A stretch of DNA of 64,000 nt, taken from positions 124,001-188,000 of the forward strand of contig BPQB01000018.1 of assembly GCA_019973155.2 (NCBI GenBank). Reading direction: 5' to 3'. Made by a program: the position numbers and the translations under genes. The notes under the pieces are model-generated. The model saw only the letters and a list, made by a program, of their open reading frames with translations. It did no database searches and was not told where the DNA came from. The DNA comes from Phanerochaete sordida. Taxonomy: Eukaryota; Basidiomycota; Agaricomycetes; Polyporales; Phanerochaetaceae. Positions 11,492 through 22,850 of the stretch are shown here, piece after piece. Within the stretch, counting starts at the first letter, position 1; each line of letters begins with the position of its first letter.

Positions 11492-12370
11492 TTACCGACC
11501 CGCCGGACGGCTTTCCAGCTTGTACGGCCCATACGAGTACGCGCTGCCGGAAGACGAGGGGCCCGCGGACGGCGGCTGCCGCCCCGTAGGGAAGAAGAGC
11601 GGCACCGGCGGCGAACTAGGGTCACGCTGGACCACGGCTGTCGGAGGGGTTCGCGTTAGAGTCGGGCGGCGAGCGCTGGGGCGCCTGGCCGGGGACGGCA
11701 GGTTGTCGAACCGCGGCGGAGAAGCCGACTTCGGTATCACGGCCCCAGGGTCGGGGAGGCTGCCTTGGACTGCGCGACGGGCAGGGGGATGTGCCGATCC
11801 AGGCGGTGCCGTAGGCGGGTTATTGGTGAGCAACTCTTGCAAGTCGAATCCCACGATGCTGTCGAGCGGGTACTTTCCTCTGGCACTGGGATACGGCGAC
11901 CAGGACGCGGTACGCGGCTCGGCAAAGGATCCGGTCGCGTTTACTGGTGCGTTTGCCTTGAAAGTAGCCTCGTCGTCGGAGAGGCGAGCGTCCGCCCCAG
12001 CAGGCGGTTTAGAAACTGCGCCTTTGGACGTGGCGCGAGGGACTGGGCGCGGAGGAGGCGAGTCCAAGACCACAGTATAGGCCGGCTTGTCTCCTGGTCG
12101 CGTTCGAGAGGGGCCTGGAATGCTAGTAGAGCCGTTCTCCGGAGAGAAGTGGAAAATATCGGTGTCGCTCGAGTTGGCTTTCGCTATTGCGAGAGGCCCG
12201 TTCGACCTGCGGTGTGCAAACACGTCGCGGTGATCGTGAGCACGGAGCATGCTTGCCCTCGGCGTGCTACTGGCAGAATCGCGGCTCATAGCGATATCTG
12301 TCGGTGTTTGCATGAGTGAACTGGAGTGAGAGTATCTAAATCGCCACAGTGGCCACGCACCAGTAGACAT
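11492..12370 (-). CDS. Hypothetical low-complexity protein
   Basis: An uninterrupted frame of 292 residues from ATG 12370 to TAA 11492. It is rich in Ser, Pro, Arg and Ala, with many SP/TP sites (for example SPPVPLFFPTGRQPPS), and looks disordered. No domain is recognised. A motif-like block YPLDSIVGFDLQELLTNNPP sits near the middle. On the minus strand TTATAAG near 12400 could be a TATA element. If so, the internal ATG at 12313 (MQTPTDIAMS, 273 residues) is the likelier start. It could also be the last exon of a longer gene reaching toward 13-14 kb, where I could not build a consistent model. Confidence 0.5.
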   Translation of the reverse strand: MSTGAWPLWRFRYSHSSSLMQTPTDIAMSRDSASSTPRASMLRAHDHRDVFAHRRSNGPLAIAKANSSDTDIFHFSPENGSTSIPGPSRTRPGDKPAYTVVLDSPPPRPVPRATSKGAVSKPPAGADARLSDDEATFKANAPVNATGSFAEPRTASWSPYPSARGKYPLDSIVGFDLQELLTNNPPTAPPGSAHPPARRAVQGSLPDPGAVIPKSASPPRFDNLPSPARRPSARRPTLTRTPPTAVVQRDPSSPPVPLFFPTGRQPPSAGPSSSGSAYSYGPYKLESRPAGR

Positions 12371-14476
12371 GACAGCATAGATTAAGGCGCGTTAACTTAT
12401 AATACTCGCTATATCATGGCCTAATTTTCCGATAAGCCGTCATCTATAGGAGAGTAATCGGACATTCAAATGCATATCATGACATTTTGTCCCTGTACCG
12501 TCAACGTCAGCGTGCGAACGTTGTATCGGGTAAGAATATGCGAGGAGTCACCTACCGATCCACGTAGCATGTCTCCTTGACCATATCCTGCTATAACTGT
12601 CAACCGAAAGACTTTTCAATCTGTAAAATAATACGAAATCAGTGTCACTGAATTTGCGAGGTTGACCTTGGCGTCGGCAAGGACAAGTCGAGGAGGGAAC
12701 GAGGGCGAGAGCGCTGCATCGAGCGCGAGCGCCACCACCGGCGGCTACCGCATCTGACCGATATGGCAAGTGTGTAAGTACGCGTCCACCACGGAGAATC
12801 GAACGCGCGTGCTGCGTTCGCAGCATGAAGGTGGCTATACGAAGAGAAATTCCATGGAATCTGACCGTGAGTAGACGGCGATGTCAAGCGGTGCTTACAG
12901 ACGAAGGGGCTGCCTTCGGGAAGTCAGCACTGCCCAGTTGAACGCTCCTCTCGCTCCGGGTCTTGTCCACATGATGACCCTTCCAGAGGCCCTATAAGCA
13001 CAGCTGTAGAGCCTTCGCCGTCGGCTCTTGAGAGCGAGCGTATAGCAACGATCATAACGCCTGCGATCACGCTGGGCGGCGTTCCGGTGGGAAGGTCAGG
13101 AGTGGGCAGAATATCAGGAACATCACGCATCGCCGTCAGAGAGGCGCTGGAACGCTTGAGCTTATCTCGTGCGAGCTGATGTTCAACAAGGGTCCGGTGT
13201 ACGCGTCCCGAAGGGAAAGTCAACATTGCACTTGGCGCTGAGGATGCACTTGAGTGTTAGACAGGTCATAGGCTTCAGATGTGCTCACTAGGCAGATAAT
13301 TATAAAATGATAGCTATATGTCGCGTCGGTGCGCAGTGTCTGCCACGGCAGGCACGGGGGATGGCTACAAGTGAGCCGTAGACGGGTGACCAAACGCGTC
13401 CGGCATATCGAACCGCGTGTGGGAAGGCACGGAGGCATTACGCGTGCTTAGCATGGCTAAGTATACGACTGAGCACAGAATACGTCGCGTGTCCATGCCT
13501 CCTATGCGGATGAGCCGGGCCTCCGATGGGCCCGCACAGCGGAAGTATCCTGTGCGAACGATTAGCACTCGATTGGCTGTTGTTGCGCTGGTCGCTCACA
13601 GGTTTCGTGGTCGCACGGACACAGAAAATGGCCGGCGCACGACGCCGCCAAGGCCCTAATTTCGAGCGGCCCCTGGGCGGACGCGACATGAGCCGGCACG
13701 CTCGGGAAAAGTACGGGGTCCAGAGAGGCGTTCGCTTGCTCGAGAAACAAGAGCTGAAGCGCGTCCCGAGGTCACAGTCGCGAGTAGCGGCGACGTCAGC
13801 AGCTGAACAGACAATTGGACAAGTCGACTAGCCGGGCTTATCGGGTGCAGAAGTTGGAGCAGCGTCCAAGAGTGCAGATGATGGCATGGCTCGTAGGGGT
13901 CAACAGCACGCGATCGCCCGCTGATATCGTACCAGGTGATACAGATGAAATGATACGTGTTGAGAGCGGCGTCCACAGATGGTTTGTACTTACAACGCCC
14001 ACGGTCAACGCGTCGCGAAAGCTGTGCCAAAGGAGGGCCAGGGCACGGAACAACGAAGTGGATATACATGAACCTTGTTGTACAAGATGCACATGAGGCT
14101 GAACTCTAGGGTGGGAATCGTTGCTGGGCCCGCGGATAAACGTGACGTCGAGGAGGGGGCTTTGTCCCTGGCTCGCGCTTGTCCGCGAGTCCATGGCGCG
14201 TCGGCGGGGAAAATGAACCTGCATCATGAGCGTCTTGACCTTGTCCTGGCCGTCGGGATGGCAATGTCCAAACCCTCTCCGCCCACTGTGCGCGGCGACG
14301 TTGTCGAAACATTGCTAGGCGACGTTGAGAGCAAGACAGGGGCTTTGAGAAGGCGGGCAGGAGGAGGGGAAATGAGAGGGAGCAGACGTCTAAATGGTGC
14401 GGTGAATCCGGACAAGCACCCTGATGGGCGCTCGTCTGACGCCTATGTTCGTTTTGTCACACTTCACTTGCCCACG
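12371..14476. other. Unresolved region, possible minus-strand exons
   Basis: Minus-strand frames at 14227-13838, 14069-13656, 13226-12924 and 12887-12548 have some hydrophobic stretches and isolated good donor sites (for example GTAAGT near 13993). I could not link them into one reading frame with matched phases, and no domain is recognisable. A decayed or unusual gene is possible. Confidence 0.3.
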
Positions 14477-14482
14477 TATAAA
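14477..14482 (+). promoter_or_regulatory. TATA box upstream of 14680 gene
   Basis: TATAAA in the context cgtataaatttcg, about 200 bp before the ATG at 14680. The stretch between is strongly C/T-rich, as in pyrimidine-rich leaders of fungal genes. Confidence 0.6.
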
Positions 14483-14679
14483 TTTCGCGGTTCGGACTGC
14501 CCCCTCTCTTCGTTCTCCTCAACCACAACGAGCTCGCCGCGTCAGGCAGCCCTCTCATCCTCCTATACCCCTTCATCAACGCGCACGAGCCTCCACACGT
14601 CGTCGGACGCGATCCCCACCTCCTACCCCGCACCCCAGACCAACCCTGTTTGAATAGTCGAAGTTCAACTTGTAGCGCA

Positions 14680-15620
14680 ATGCCATCACTCCGTAAAACC
14701 CACTCGTCCCCAAGCGTTCGCACTTCCCCCTACAACATCGCTTCCGGGTCTAGCCCAACACGCACCGGAGCGCGCAGCCCTCGCCGGTCGTCCGGCTCGG
14801 ACACCGTCAACAGGCGTGTGCTCGCCGACATCGACTGGTGGCGCGTCGAGGACAGCCAGCGTGAAGTCCGAGGCCTTTCCCCACATGATGATCTCCGTCC
14901 GGCAATGCTCGGCGGTCTGGACGACGACGAGCTGGACCAGGAGGAGCGGGAGCCGCTGCCAGGGCCGACGCTTCTGACGTTTGCCTCCGATGCGGGGGAC
15001 AACGCAGGCGGCCCTCCTCTATGGCACAGCGTACCTGGCGGTGGTTTGGACCTCTCCGACTCCCTTGCGACGCGCTTCACTACGTGGTCCGCGGGTGTAG
15101 CAGATCTTGAGGAGCCGCCAGAGGTACGTTCGTGCTCACTGTCAGCCCCCTGACACCTGTGAACATAAGTCCGAATATTCACTCATGCATACCATCTGTT
15201 CAGTCGCCATCTGCTGTCGAACAATTCGCCGCGCTGTCCCTGAACCCTGTCGGACGTGCAGCACTGCACCGGACAGATAGCATTAGCTCTGCCTTCTCGG
15301 ACGCGTCGTTCGACTCCGACTCCTCCTTCTCAACTCCGTCGTCGTCGCCGTTGGGCATCGATTTTGGGTTCTCTGACTTCGCTCTCGCACCTTCCGTCGA
15401 CTCCGACGACGAGAACGAGCCGCACCGGCTACCGCTTTCGCGTGCTACTCGTCGTCCAGCGCGAGCGCCCGTCAGGACTGGCCGGTCAGCCAGCTACTCG
15501 TTCATCGAGGATCGACTATCAGGGTCCCGCCGAAGTCGCGACGTCTTCGACGACGACTTCTCCGCGCCATCACCATTCTCTCCGAACAGTTTTGGCGGCG
15601 ACGACGATCTGTTCTTCTGA
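14680..15620 (+). CDS. Hypothetical Ser-rich acidic protein
   Basis: Two exons, 14680-15123 and 15204-15620, joined across an 80-bp intron (GTACGT..TTCAG) in phase 0, encode 286 residues. The N-terminal third is Ser/Thr/Arg-rich with many SP sites (TSPYNIASGSSPTRTG). The middle holds ADIDWWRVEDSQREVRGLSP. The second exon has a Ser/Asp run (SDASFDSDSSFSTPSSSPLG) and the protein ends in FGGDDDLFF. No known domain, signal peptide or membrane segment is seen. The composition suggests a disordered, phosphorylated cytosolic or nuclear protein. The ATG at 14680 gives MPSLRKTHSS; the upstream in-frame codons are probably leader. Confidence 0.7.
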
Positions 15621-16982
15621 ACCCAACATCAGCCACGTGGGGGTGACAGGGGAATGGATACGACGCGTACAGACGCGTCAAAAGCATCGGGTCCGACGGT
15701 GACCCTCATGAATACGACGTACGACTCTTCAAGGCGAAGCGTTCACGACCAGACACGCGTCAAGCGACATAACATCAACATTGTACGCAACTAGCCACGA
15801 CCTTCGCACGAACTTCCGAATCGCCAATCGACACGCACCCGTGACGATTAACGCAAGCACGCGCTGCGGCGTAGAGCACAAGGAGCTCATAGCCGCGCCG
15901 TCAGACATGCTCTACACGACACCCCATCCGACGGCCCAGCCCATCACGCCGCCCTGAGCGGCATCCTTCAAAACGTCACCACCAAATGCTCGCACAATGC
16001 TTGCTTCCTTGACACCACAACAAGATGTGGCTGTCCGCCCTGCCTCTCCTTCGCGCCCGGATACTCTGCTCATCCGATACCATGCCCTCGGTTTCCGCCT
16101 TGGTTCTTCGGCTCCCTTCTCTCTCTTTCTCTATGGCTGCGTCACCTCATTCTCATTCTCACTTCACGACCAACCATCTGCGCATTAACCTCGTGCTCCG
16201 CTCCTTCTCTTACCTTACCCCTGCTACCTAGATGGTGCCTCTTTCTTCTCTTACGACTCTTCACGAACGGCCTGCATTACATTTTACAATGTTTCCTCCT
16301 CTATGTTCTTCACGTTTCATAGCGTCTGCGCGTCTTACATCATCAGCGACGCGCCCCCACACTCATGCTTGCGGCTCGAACATTCTCTCGTCTCCCATCT
16401 CTGTACCAAGTAGAACATATGCATCCCGACTCGTCCGGCACACAGCAATTTGTTTCATTACAATCGAACCTCATCTTGATCTCTGACAAATATGTTTGCT
16501 GGGACGGCTCGTGTGAAGCCTCGAAGGTCGCATTGGAATGGTAAACTCAGTAAGATACACTGATGGTAGATACACTTGCACTGCGCACGCAAGAAAAGGC
16601 GAAGAGAGAAAGCGGACGAAGCAAGACAAATAGCATACGAGACTCCTGCTCGGCGGGGGGTATCATGACGCAGCACGAACGGGCGAGCGGTCGCCTCGCT
16701 CGACGAGGCACCAAGCGACGATCGCCAGCCACACATCAACGACGCAGCTCCCGCTGGCAACCGTGCCTGTCGCACCGCCTCGAGGTCAGCACGCGCACCC
16801 CGCCAAGAACACGCGGCACCCACGACGCAGCGCCGCCCGAGGGCGCGCGGGCCGGACGTCCTCCCCTCCCCAGCTCTCCTCGCCGCCGTACCACCCCCTC
16901 CCGCCCGACCCCGGCTCCGCCCGCCCGCCCGCCCGCAGCGACACGCCGCGCCGCGCGCCGTCCAGGCGTCCAGCGCCCGCGC
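15621..16982. other. Intergenic between convergent genes
   Basis: 1.36 kb between the plus-strand gene ending at 15620 and CEG1 ending at 16983. It contains pyrimidine-rich stretches (ctctctttctctatgg near 16115) and scattered short frames without any domain. I see no gene; part of it must be 3' UTR. Confidence 0.5.
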
Positions 16983-18817
16983 TCAGCGGTGCATCCCGTT
17001 CACCATCGCGGGCCCAGACACCTTGCTCCACGGCGAGCTCGCGAGGGGTCCGAAGCGCGGCTTCGCGTCCGGCACGGCCTGGCGCGGGGACGCGCGGGCC
17101 TGCTGCTGCGGGGGCGGCGCCGGAGGCTGCGGCAGGGGGTGCGCCGCGGCCTTCGGTGGGGCGGGCGCCGGGGTCGGTGGTGGCGGGCGCTGCCCCGCGA
17201 GTAGCATCTGCCGCGTCTTCCACGCGTTGCGGATTGCGTTCGAGCGCGCGAGGAGCTAAAGTGCGTGTGAATGAGCAAGCAGGCTGGGGTGACTCGTGAG
17301 GCACGCACCTGGTCCTTCTCGACGCCGTCCGCGATGCTCTTGATGATCGCGTCGACAACGCTCTTGTGGTTGCCGTGCGGCTTGTCGGTGCGGAAGCGCA
17401 TCATGCGCCACGCGTTGAGTTCCGCGTCCCAGTGCACCTCGACGATGCGGTCGTCGAGCTGCTCGCCCGAGGCCTTGAGCCTGTGCGCGGTCAGCAGTTC
17501 GCCCGAGGCTCGTAAAGAGGGCAGACGCACTTTTCCCACTCGTCGTCGGTGACATACATCGTGTCGAGAGGTTCGTAGCGGAGCCCGCCGGCCCAGACGT
17601 GCAGCTCAAACACAGGCTTTGCGTAGTAGTCAGGCTCGCGCGGGTTTTCGCGCGATGGCGGGAAGCGTAGCACAAGCCGGAAGTCGATGGAGTTCTCCGA
17701 TGGCGGTTTCCACTTCAGGCTAATCTCTCGTGAGCAAGCAGAAGGGCCAGGATGGAAGAGACATACATGTTTGGGTCTGTGCCAGCTGTGTAGGGCGTCG
17801 ACACACAGGTGTAGATAAGCCCGTCGTTTCCATGATGTAGCTGTGGTATCTCGTGCTCGAAGATCTGGTCGATGTGGTAGGAGAACTTGACGTCTTTCAC
17901 TCGTACTCTGTTCGATATCGTCAAAGCGCGGCGGATGACCATGAACCGACTGACTCACTCGAATGGTTGCGTCTGCGTCATGTGTGGGTGGTCCCTGAGC
18001 ATCTTCGAGTACGGCTTGTAGAACCACTCCTGTAACCTCTGCACAACGATCAGCACCGACCCGCACTGCCACAGACTAGTACACGCACCCCATATCGCTT
18101 ATCGAGTGGTCGCGACATGACGTTCTGGTCGTCGACGACGAGGCAATCAAATGCGAGGAAGCGCACCGTGTCCTGTCACGCGAGCCGCGAGGTGATCAGC
18201 ATGCGGCGGCAGCGCAGGAGAGAAGGCGCGACGCACTTGCTGCGTGCGCGGGTCTGTGTCTGTCACGAGCTCGCCGTCGACGATTGTGCTCCGGAGCGGC
18301 ATCATCGGGTTCTCGTGGTGCGGGAAGTAGATCCCCCGGACTTCGCGGTAGGCATTGTGGCGGTCGATCTGTGCGGGTGCGTGTGCGCCGCGCGCGGTGA
18401 GCAGCGGCCAGCGAGCACAGGAGCGGAGCACGCACGAGGAACACCGCCTGCTCCCGCGACTTGAGGTCTGTCTGCACGAAGAGCAGCACGCGCACGCCGT
18501 CCGACTTTTCGCACACCCAGTAGCTGCGCGCGCTGGTGGTCAGCGGACGGCGCACGACACACACGGAACGGGCACGCACTCCTGGTTCTCGAGCTTCTCG
18601 AGGTCCCTCGTGCCGAAGCTGACGGGTTGGCTGCCGGGGAACCTGTGGTGTGGCGTAGAGGCATGAGCGGGTGCGCGGGTGCGCGGGACGAGCCGCGGCG
18701 AGGCACGCACCGCTCCTTTTCGAACTGGCAGAGGCGCGCGACTTCGAGTCTGAGCCACTGCTCGTGCTCTGATTTCGGCGGGATGAGTCTCCCTGGAATT
18801 TCGGGTATTCGAGACAT
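16983..18817 (-). CDS. CEG1: mRNA capping enzyme guanylyltransferase subunit
   Basis: Transfers GMP from GTP to the 5'-diphosphate end of nascent Pol II transcripts in the nucleus. About ten exons; the first two are 18817-18711 and 18642-18580. Nucleotidyltransferase motif I, YWVCEKSDGVRVLLF, places the catalytic lysine at about residue 66, close to yeast Ceg1. Motif III is STIVDGELV, motif IIIa is FLAFDCLVVDDQNVMSRPL, motif IV is HGNDGLIYTC, and motif V is LKWKPPSENSIDFRLVL. The OB-fold part follows, with DDRIVEVHWDAELNAWRMMR and RTDKPHGNHKSVVDAIIKSI. A Pro/Gln-rich tail ends VNGMHR. The start at 18817 (MSRIPEIPGRLIPP) matches the conserved N-terminus. The fungal enzyme lacks a fused triphosphatase, as seen here. 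Confidence 0.93.
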
Positions 18818-20040
18818 GGGTCGCCGGAGCAGGTGGAAGAAATGTACACGGGCCTGGCGCCGGGCGTCCTCGTTTCAAGCGTCCTGGGAGCCGAGGTTGC
18901 GAGCTGTCGCGCACATTTATGCGCAATCTTGTATGCGGATGACTCTAGCTTAAGGTTGGATCTAGCCTGCGCACATCATGGTGAATCAGGCAGTGCTGAG
19001 TGCGTGTAGACAACGTGTAAGCACAAGTCACAACGGCGCGGAGAGATGGATATCGCTCGACTGCTCGCACTGACTCTGGCAGTGACTCAGTGTATTGGCG
19101 CCAGCAGGCACGCTAGACCGTCTGACCATACTCGATCCGGCACCTACGCACTCAGAACGCGCATCTCCACCATGACCAAGTAGACTGACAAGCATAGAAC
19201 CTGGGATGAGGAGGATGTTTTCAATGCGAAGCTGCGTATCCTCAAGTGATCGGGGTCCTGTCCGACATTTTCAACGGGGTATCACCTAAGCGCCCTTCAT
19301 CCGCAGCGGGCCAGTGACTTGTCAGCTCGTTTATCGTTTATAAACTTACTGGGTGTTGTACACTTTGACCGAGACAGGACCCGTCGCTGTTTATATATCG
19401 TGTAAAAATGCAGGTCATAATCTACAAGATCTGGTGGTAAACACGGTAGCAGGATATGCTAAGCCTGAGATGTGTACAACTCAACACACAGAGATGAATC
19501 AATGAGAAGTCATAGTCGGCCTCGCTTGTCTATTCCAAGCATATCGCGCATGCAAAGAGCAGTTTCTCAAACGACCGTGTCGGTGTCAGACCAACATGAA
19601 GATGCCATGGCTGTCGATACGTCATTCAAGGCTATTTTCATTTCAATCATTTCAATCCAAAGTAGCTGCTCGAAATCAGCTTGTGCGGTGGTGAGCGCCT
19701 AATTAAGTTGCCGGGACCCCGGCAGCTTGAAGCTGGAGGTTCGCATCCTCGGGCTGTGGACGTGGAAGGCGTACAAGCGAGGATGTATTCTGACGTGCAG
19801 GCGACACCAATGTGCTATAGACACGGAAGCTCTAATCACTATTGAGCTTCATCTATATGTACAACCATGACGCGATACCTTGGAGGTGAGGAGCGCGTGG
19901 GGAATGGACGCATACACAAAGCTGTTCAGGGCTTCTGGTTTTCGGTATATTATGGTACAATGGAGAGCAAATGCAACGCCGACAACAACATGCGAGAGAA
20001 GGGAGGAAATATGCGGAGAGCAGCAGATAGTGTTACACGT
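18818..20040. other. Intergenic, no supported gene
   Basis: 1.2 kb between the CEG1 start and the SKP1 stop. It has AT-rich spots (TATATAT near 19391) and no coding signal. A sequence near 19712-19757 contains ggaggttcgcatcctc, which resembles a tRNA T arm, beside a gccggg/ccggc hairpin, but there is no full cloverleaf. Confidence 0.45.
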
Positions 20041-20780
20041 TTACCGGTCCTCGGCCCATTCCTGGAGAGGTCGTACGCGTGAGCACAATGCGCAGCTGGG
20101 ATCCTAGGAAGGCCACTCACGTTCTCCTTCTTGATCTGAGCCTCCTCCTCGGGCGTGAAGTCGTTCACGATGTTGAAGAGCTTACGGATCTCCTCAGGAG
20201 TCTTGCCCTTGATCATGTTCGCGACGGTCTTGCAGCCGACGTCACTGTGGCGCAAAACGGTCAATGACATTGTCTCTCAGCTGCACGGGACGCATGGAGC
20301 ACGCACAGGAGAGGCTTGATGTCGAGGTAGTTGGCGGCGAGGATGATCTCGAAGAGCATCTCCTGGTCGACAGTGATGAACTTCTGGTCCCACTCGGAAA
20401 TGTCGGTGGTGCGCTTGCGCGCATCGTCGTTCTCAGACGAGTCGGTGGTCGGCAGCGGGTCGCCGCGGTGGTGCTCGCAGTACTCGAGGACCTGCATCGA
20501 TGCCGGGCGATCAGGATCGCTAGCGTGGCGCTCGTGTGTAAGTGGGTGCGTACCTTCTTCAGGACAGACGAGGACACGTTCGGGAGCGGGATGGGCTGGT
20601 CGCTCTCGCCAACATCTGCGGTGGCACACGAGTCAGGAACGCCAGAGGCCAGGATGGGCGCGCGGTGGCGCGACGGCGGGAAGACGCACCCTCGAGCATG
20701 TTCTTGATGAGGACGCTGCGCTCGGCGACATCCTTGTCGACGGTGAACTGCTCGTTATCGGAGGTGACGAGGAGAACCAT
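20041..20780 (-). CDS. SKP1: SCF ubiquitin ligase adaptor SKP1
   Basis: Links F-box proteins to cullin-1 in SCF E3 ligases, in nucleus and cytoplasm. Five exons with all phases matched: 20780-20690, 20615-20554, 20491-20307, 20244-20121 and 20061-20041, giving 160 residues, the family norm. It starts [19 protein letters not shown] (BTB/POZ fold), then [20 protein letters not shown] and [19 protein letters not shown]. The C-terminal F-box-binding helices are [29 protein letters not shown] and [19 protein letters not shown], and it ends EWAEDR instead of the common ENRW/EWCEDR type tail. It shares a 212-bp promoter region with bL27m. Confidence 0.97.
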
Positions 20781-20992
20781 GGTAGCGGTGTGGTGGTTGT
20801 GGTTGAAGGTGAGTGGCGAGTGCGGAGGGCGATACGGAGACTGGAGAAGGGAGCTGCTGCGAACTGCCCCCTCTTTTGACCCAGCGTTGGCCTTACGTAA
20901 GCATCACGGTCCACGCGATGGCAAATGATGGGCGCCTCGCGTTCCTTGCCTCGCTGCCTGGGCCACTCCCTTGACCTCCAACAACCCGAGTC
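20781..20992. promoter_or_regulatory. Bidirectional promoter of SKP1 and bL27m
   Basis: Only 212 bp separate the two divergent ATGs, so both promoters must lie here. No canonical TATA box is visible, which fits housekeeping expression. The stretch includes a palindromic TACGTA (20894-20899). Confidence 0.6.
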
Positions 20993-21704
20993 ATGTCTTT
21001 GTTCTCGCTCTCGTCGCTTCTCGGCGCTGCACGCTCTCCTTTCTCCCTCGGTGAGTCAACGGCCCCGCTTTTGTCTGAGCTCGTGGCTTATTTTCCCTTT
21101 ACCCGCAGGCCTCGGCGCCATCCGTACCGCCACTAAACGCGCAGGTGGTAGCACGCGCAACAGAGGTGGTTCGCCAGGACAGAGGCTGGGTGTCAAGAAG
21201 TTCTCAGGTGCGTCACTGCCTCCTTGTACATCCTGCATCGCCTTGACGAGCCGCATCGCCTCAGACCAGTATGTGATCCCTGGAAACATTATTGTCCGTC
21301 AAAGAGGCACCTGGTTCCACCCAGGACAACACGTACGCCCTTGTTTGTCCGGTCTCGTTGCCGACGCTCAGCCCTTGCAGGTCAAGATGGGCCGCGACCA
21401 CACAATATACGCCACCGTCCCGGGCTTCGTGCGGTTCTACAAGGAGGCCCGCCTGCGTGAGGACCGCCGCTTCGTTGGCGTCGTCCTCAAACGCGGTGAG
21501 ACGCTGCCACGAGACGAGGCATCCCAGGGTCGCAGCCGGTTCACAAACCTTGTTCAACTCAACGAGGCCCGCAGCCAGTTTACGAACCTCGTAGACCTCG
21601 AGGAAACCGTTCAGCAAGTGGACACCGCTCAGCAAGTGGACACCGCTCAGCAAGTGGACATCGCTCAGCAAGAGGCGACCGCTCAGCAAGAGGCAACCGC
21701 ATAG
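20993..21704 (+). CDS. MRPL27: Mitochondrial ribosomal protein bL27m
   Basis: A large-subunit mitoribosomal protein near the peptidyl-transferase centre. Four exons with matched phases: 20993-21050, 21109-21207, 21265-21332 and 21381-21704, giving 182 residues. A short Ser/Leu/Arg-containing leader ([16 protein letters not shown]) is a likely mitochondrial presequence. The L27 core follows: [42 protein letters not shown] and [18 protein letters not shown]. After the core there is a two-fold repeat ([13 protein letters not shown] / [13 protein letters not shown]) and then five copies of a six-residue unit ([12 protein letters not shown]). Bacterial L27 stops at about 85-90 residues, so about half of this protein is extension. 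The symbol is used generically; yeast calls the bL27m protein MRP7. Confidence 0.95.
21609..21698 (+). repeat. 18-bp coding minisatellite, five units
   Basis: Five 18-bp units at 21609, 21627, 21645, 21663 and 21681. The consensus is gctcagcaagtggacacc. Units 4 and 5 share a variant (gaggcgacc/gaggcaacc), which suggests stepwise duplication. The repeats stay in frame and end three bases before the stop codon of bL27m. Confidence 0.95.
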
Positions 21705-22850
21705 AGCGCGAACAACTGATCACCTGCGGCTATCCCCCACCGCCACCACGCTCCTGCGCTGCGCTTCCCAGAAAAGAAGCAGTCCCGCCGAGACACAAAC
21801 AGGGCTCTCCAAGCGATGCTGTTGTCACATTCTCCGCCCGCATACACGCTGGCTCTCGATGCTGTACGTAGATTACCGACATGTGTACACCTAATGGATT
21901 ATTCCGCTGTTCCCGGACTGGGACCAACGCCCGAAGGTCACACTTCGGAATATCCTGGAGGACCAGCATCCGCGACAAGTCTTCATGATCTGCTGTATCC
22001 TGCCACGACCAGCACGGCAGAGCAGGAACAGCACTTGCACAAGAAGGATCAGACGAGCAAGCTGTCTGGGCACGCTATCCCGCGTTATAGACCATCTCAG
22101 CTCCTGGAGCGCTTCTCGGCGTCAGGATAGCGTTCAGCGCAGAATGAGCATCTGAACCACGCTACCCAGGACTTTCTGCAGGGGCAGACCGTCAAGTACA
22201 CGGCCCACGCTTTCTACTGCTAGCAATGCCTGCCGTGCTCATACACAGGTATTTCGGCTACCCCTTAGGAGGTTGCATGCGCCCGTAAACAGGCTCTCGA
22301 ACGCAGAAGCATGGCACTCGTACGGAGGCAGCGGGGCCGCGGCAGTGCAAAGGCGCGGCAGGGACAAACCCGTGGAGCAAGAAGCGGTCGCAGCAGAGGG
22401 TCCGGCCTCTCTGAGCTGTACTAGGAAACATCTCAATAGACCCGGGTGGCTGACGTTTGCGGTATGCGGCCGCAGAATGGCTCCTGGAGGCCCGCTGTTA
22501 CTGCCCCATTCATCCACGGCGCTTCCAGGCACGTCAGGAAAGGTGTTGCTCCTCGAGCGGCCTCCACCATCTCCAGAAAAAGCCTCCATGAAGTGCACCA
22601 CGGCGAATGGTGCGTGAAGTCGTCACAGTTGAAAGCACAGACATACGAAGCTAGTTCGGTGACAGTGAGGTGAGCAGCATTTTTCCATTGGTCCAATATC
22701 TACACAGGTTCCGGAGCGTCCTTCCTGCCCGTGAGCTAACTAATATACAGATGGGTACAACACTGAACGGGGGGTTCTACTATACAACAGATGCGTCGTC
22801 ATATGAAAGCATATTGGTATCCTAGGCGTGATGGCGTATGAGCGAAGCAC
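21705..22850. other. Intergenic between convergent genes
   Basis: 1.15 kb between the bL27m and F-box stops. Short frames on both strands (for example minus 22601-22239) have no domain and no conserved splice pattern. I see nothing I can support here beyond 3' flanks. Confidence 0.5.

Noticed and set aside
19712..19757. tRNA-like sequence (ggaggttcgcatcctc with an adjacent GC hairpin)
   Set aside because: Only a T-arm-like part is present. No acceptor stem, D arm or anticodon arm can be drawn, so it is not called as a tRNA.
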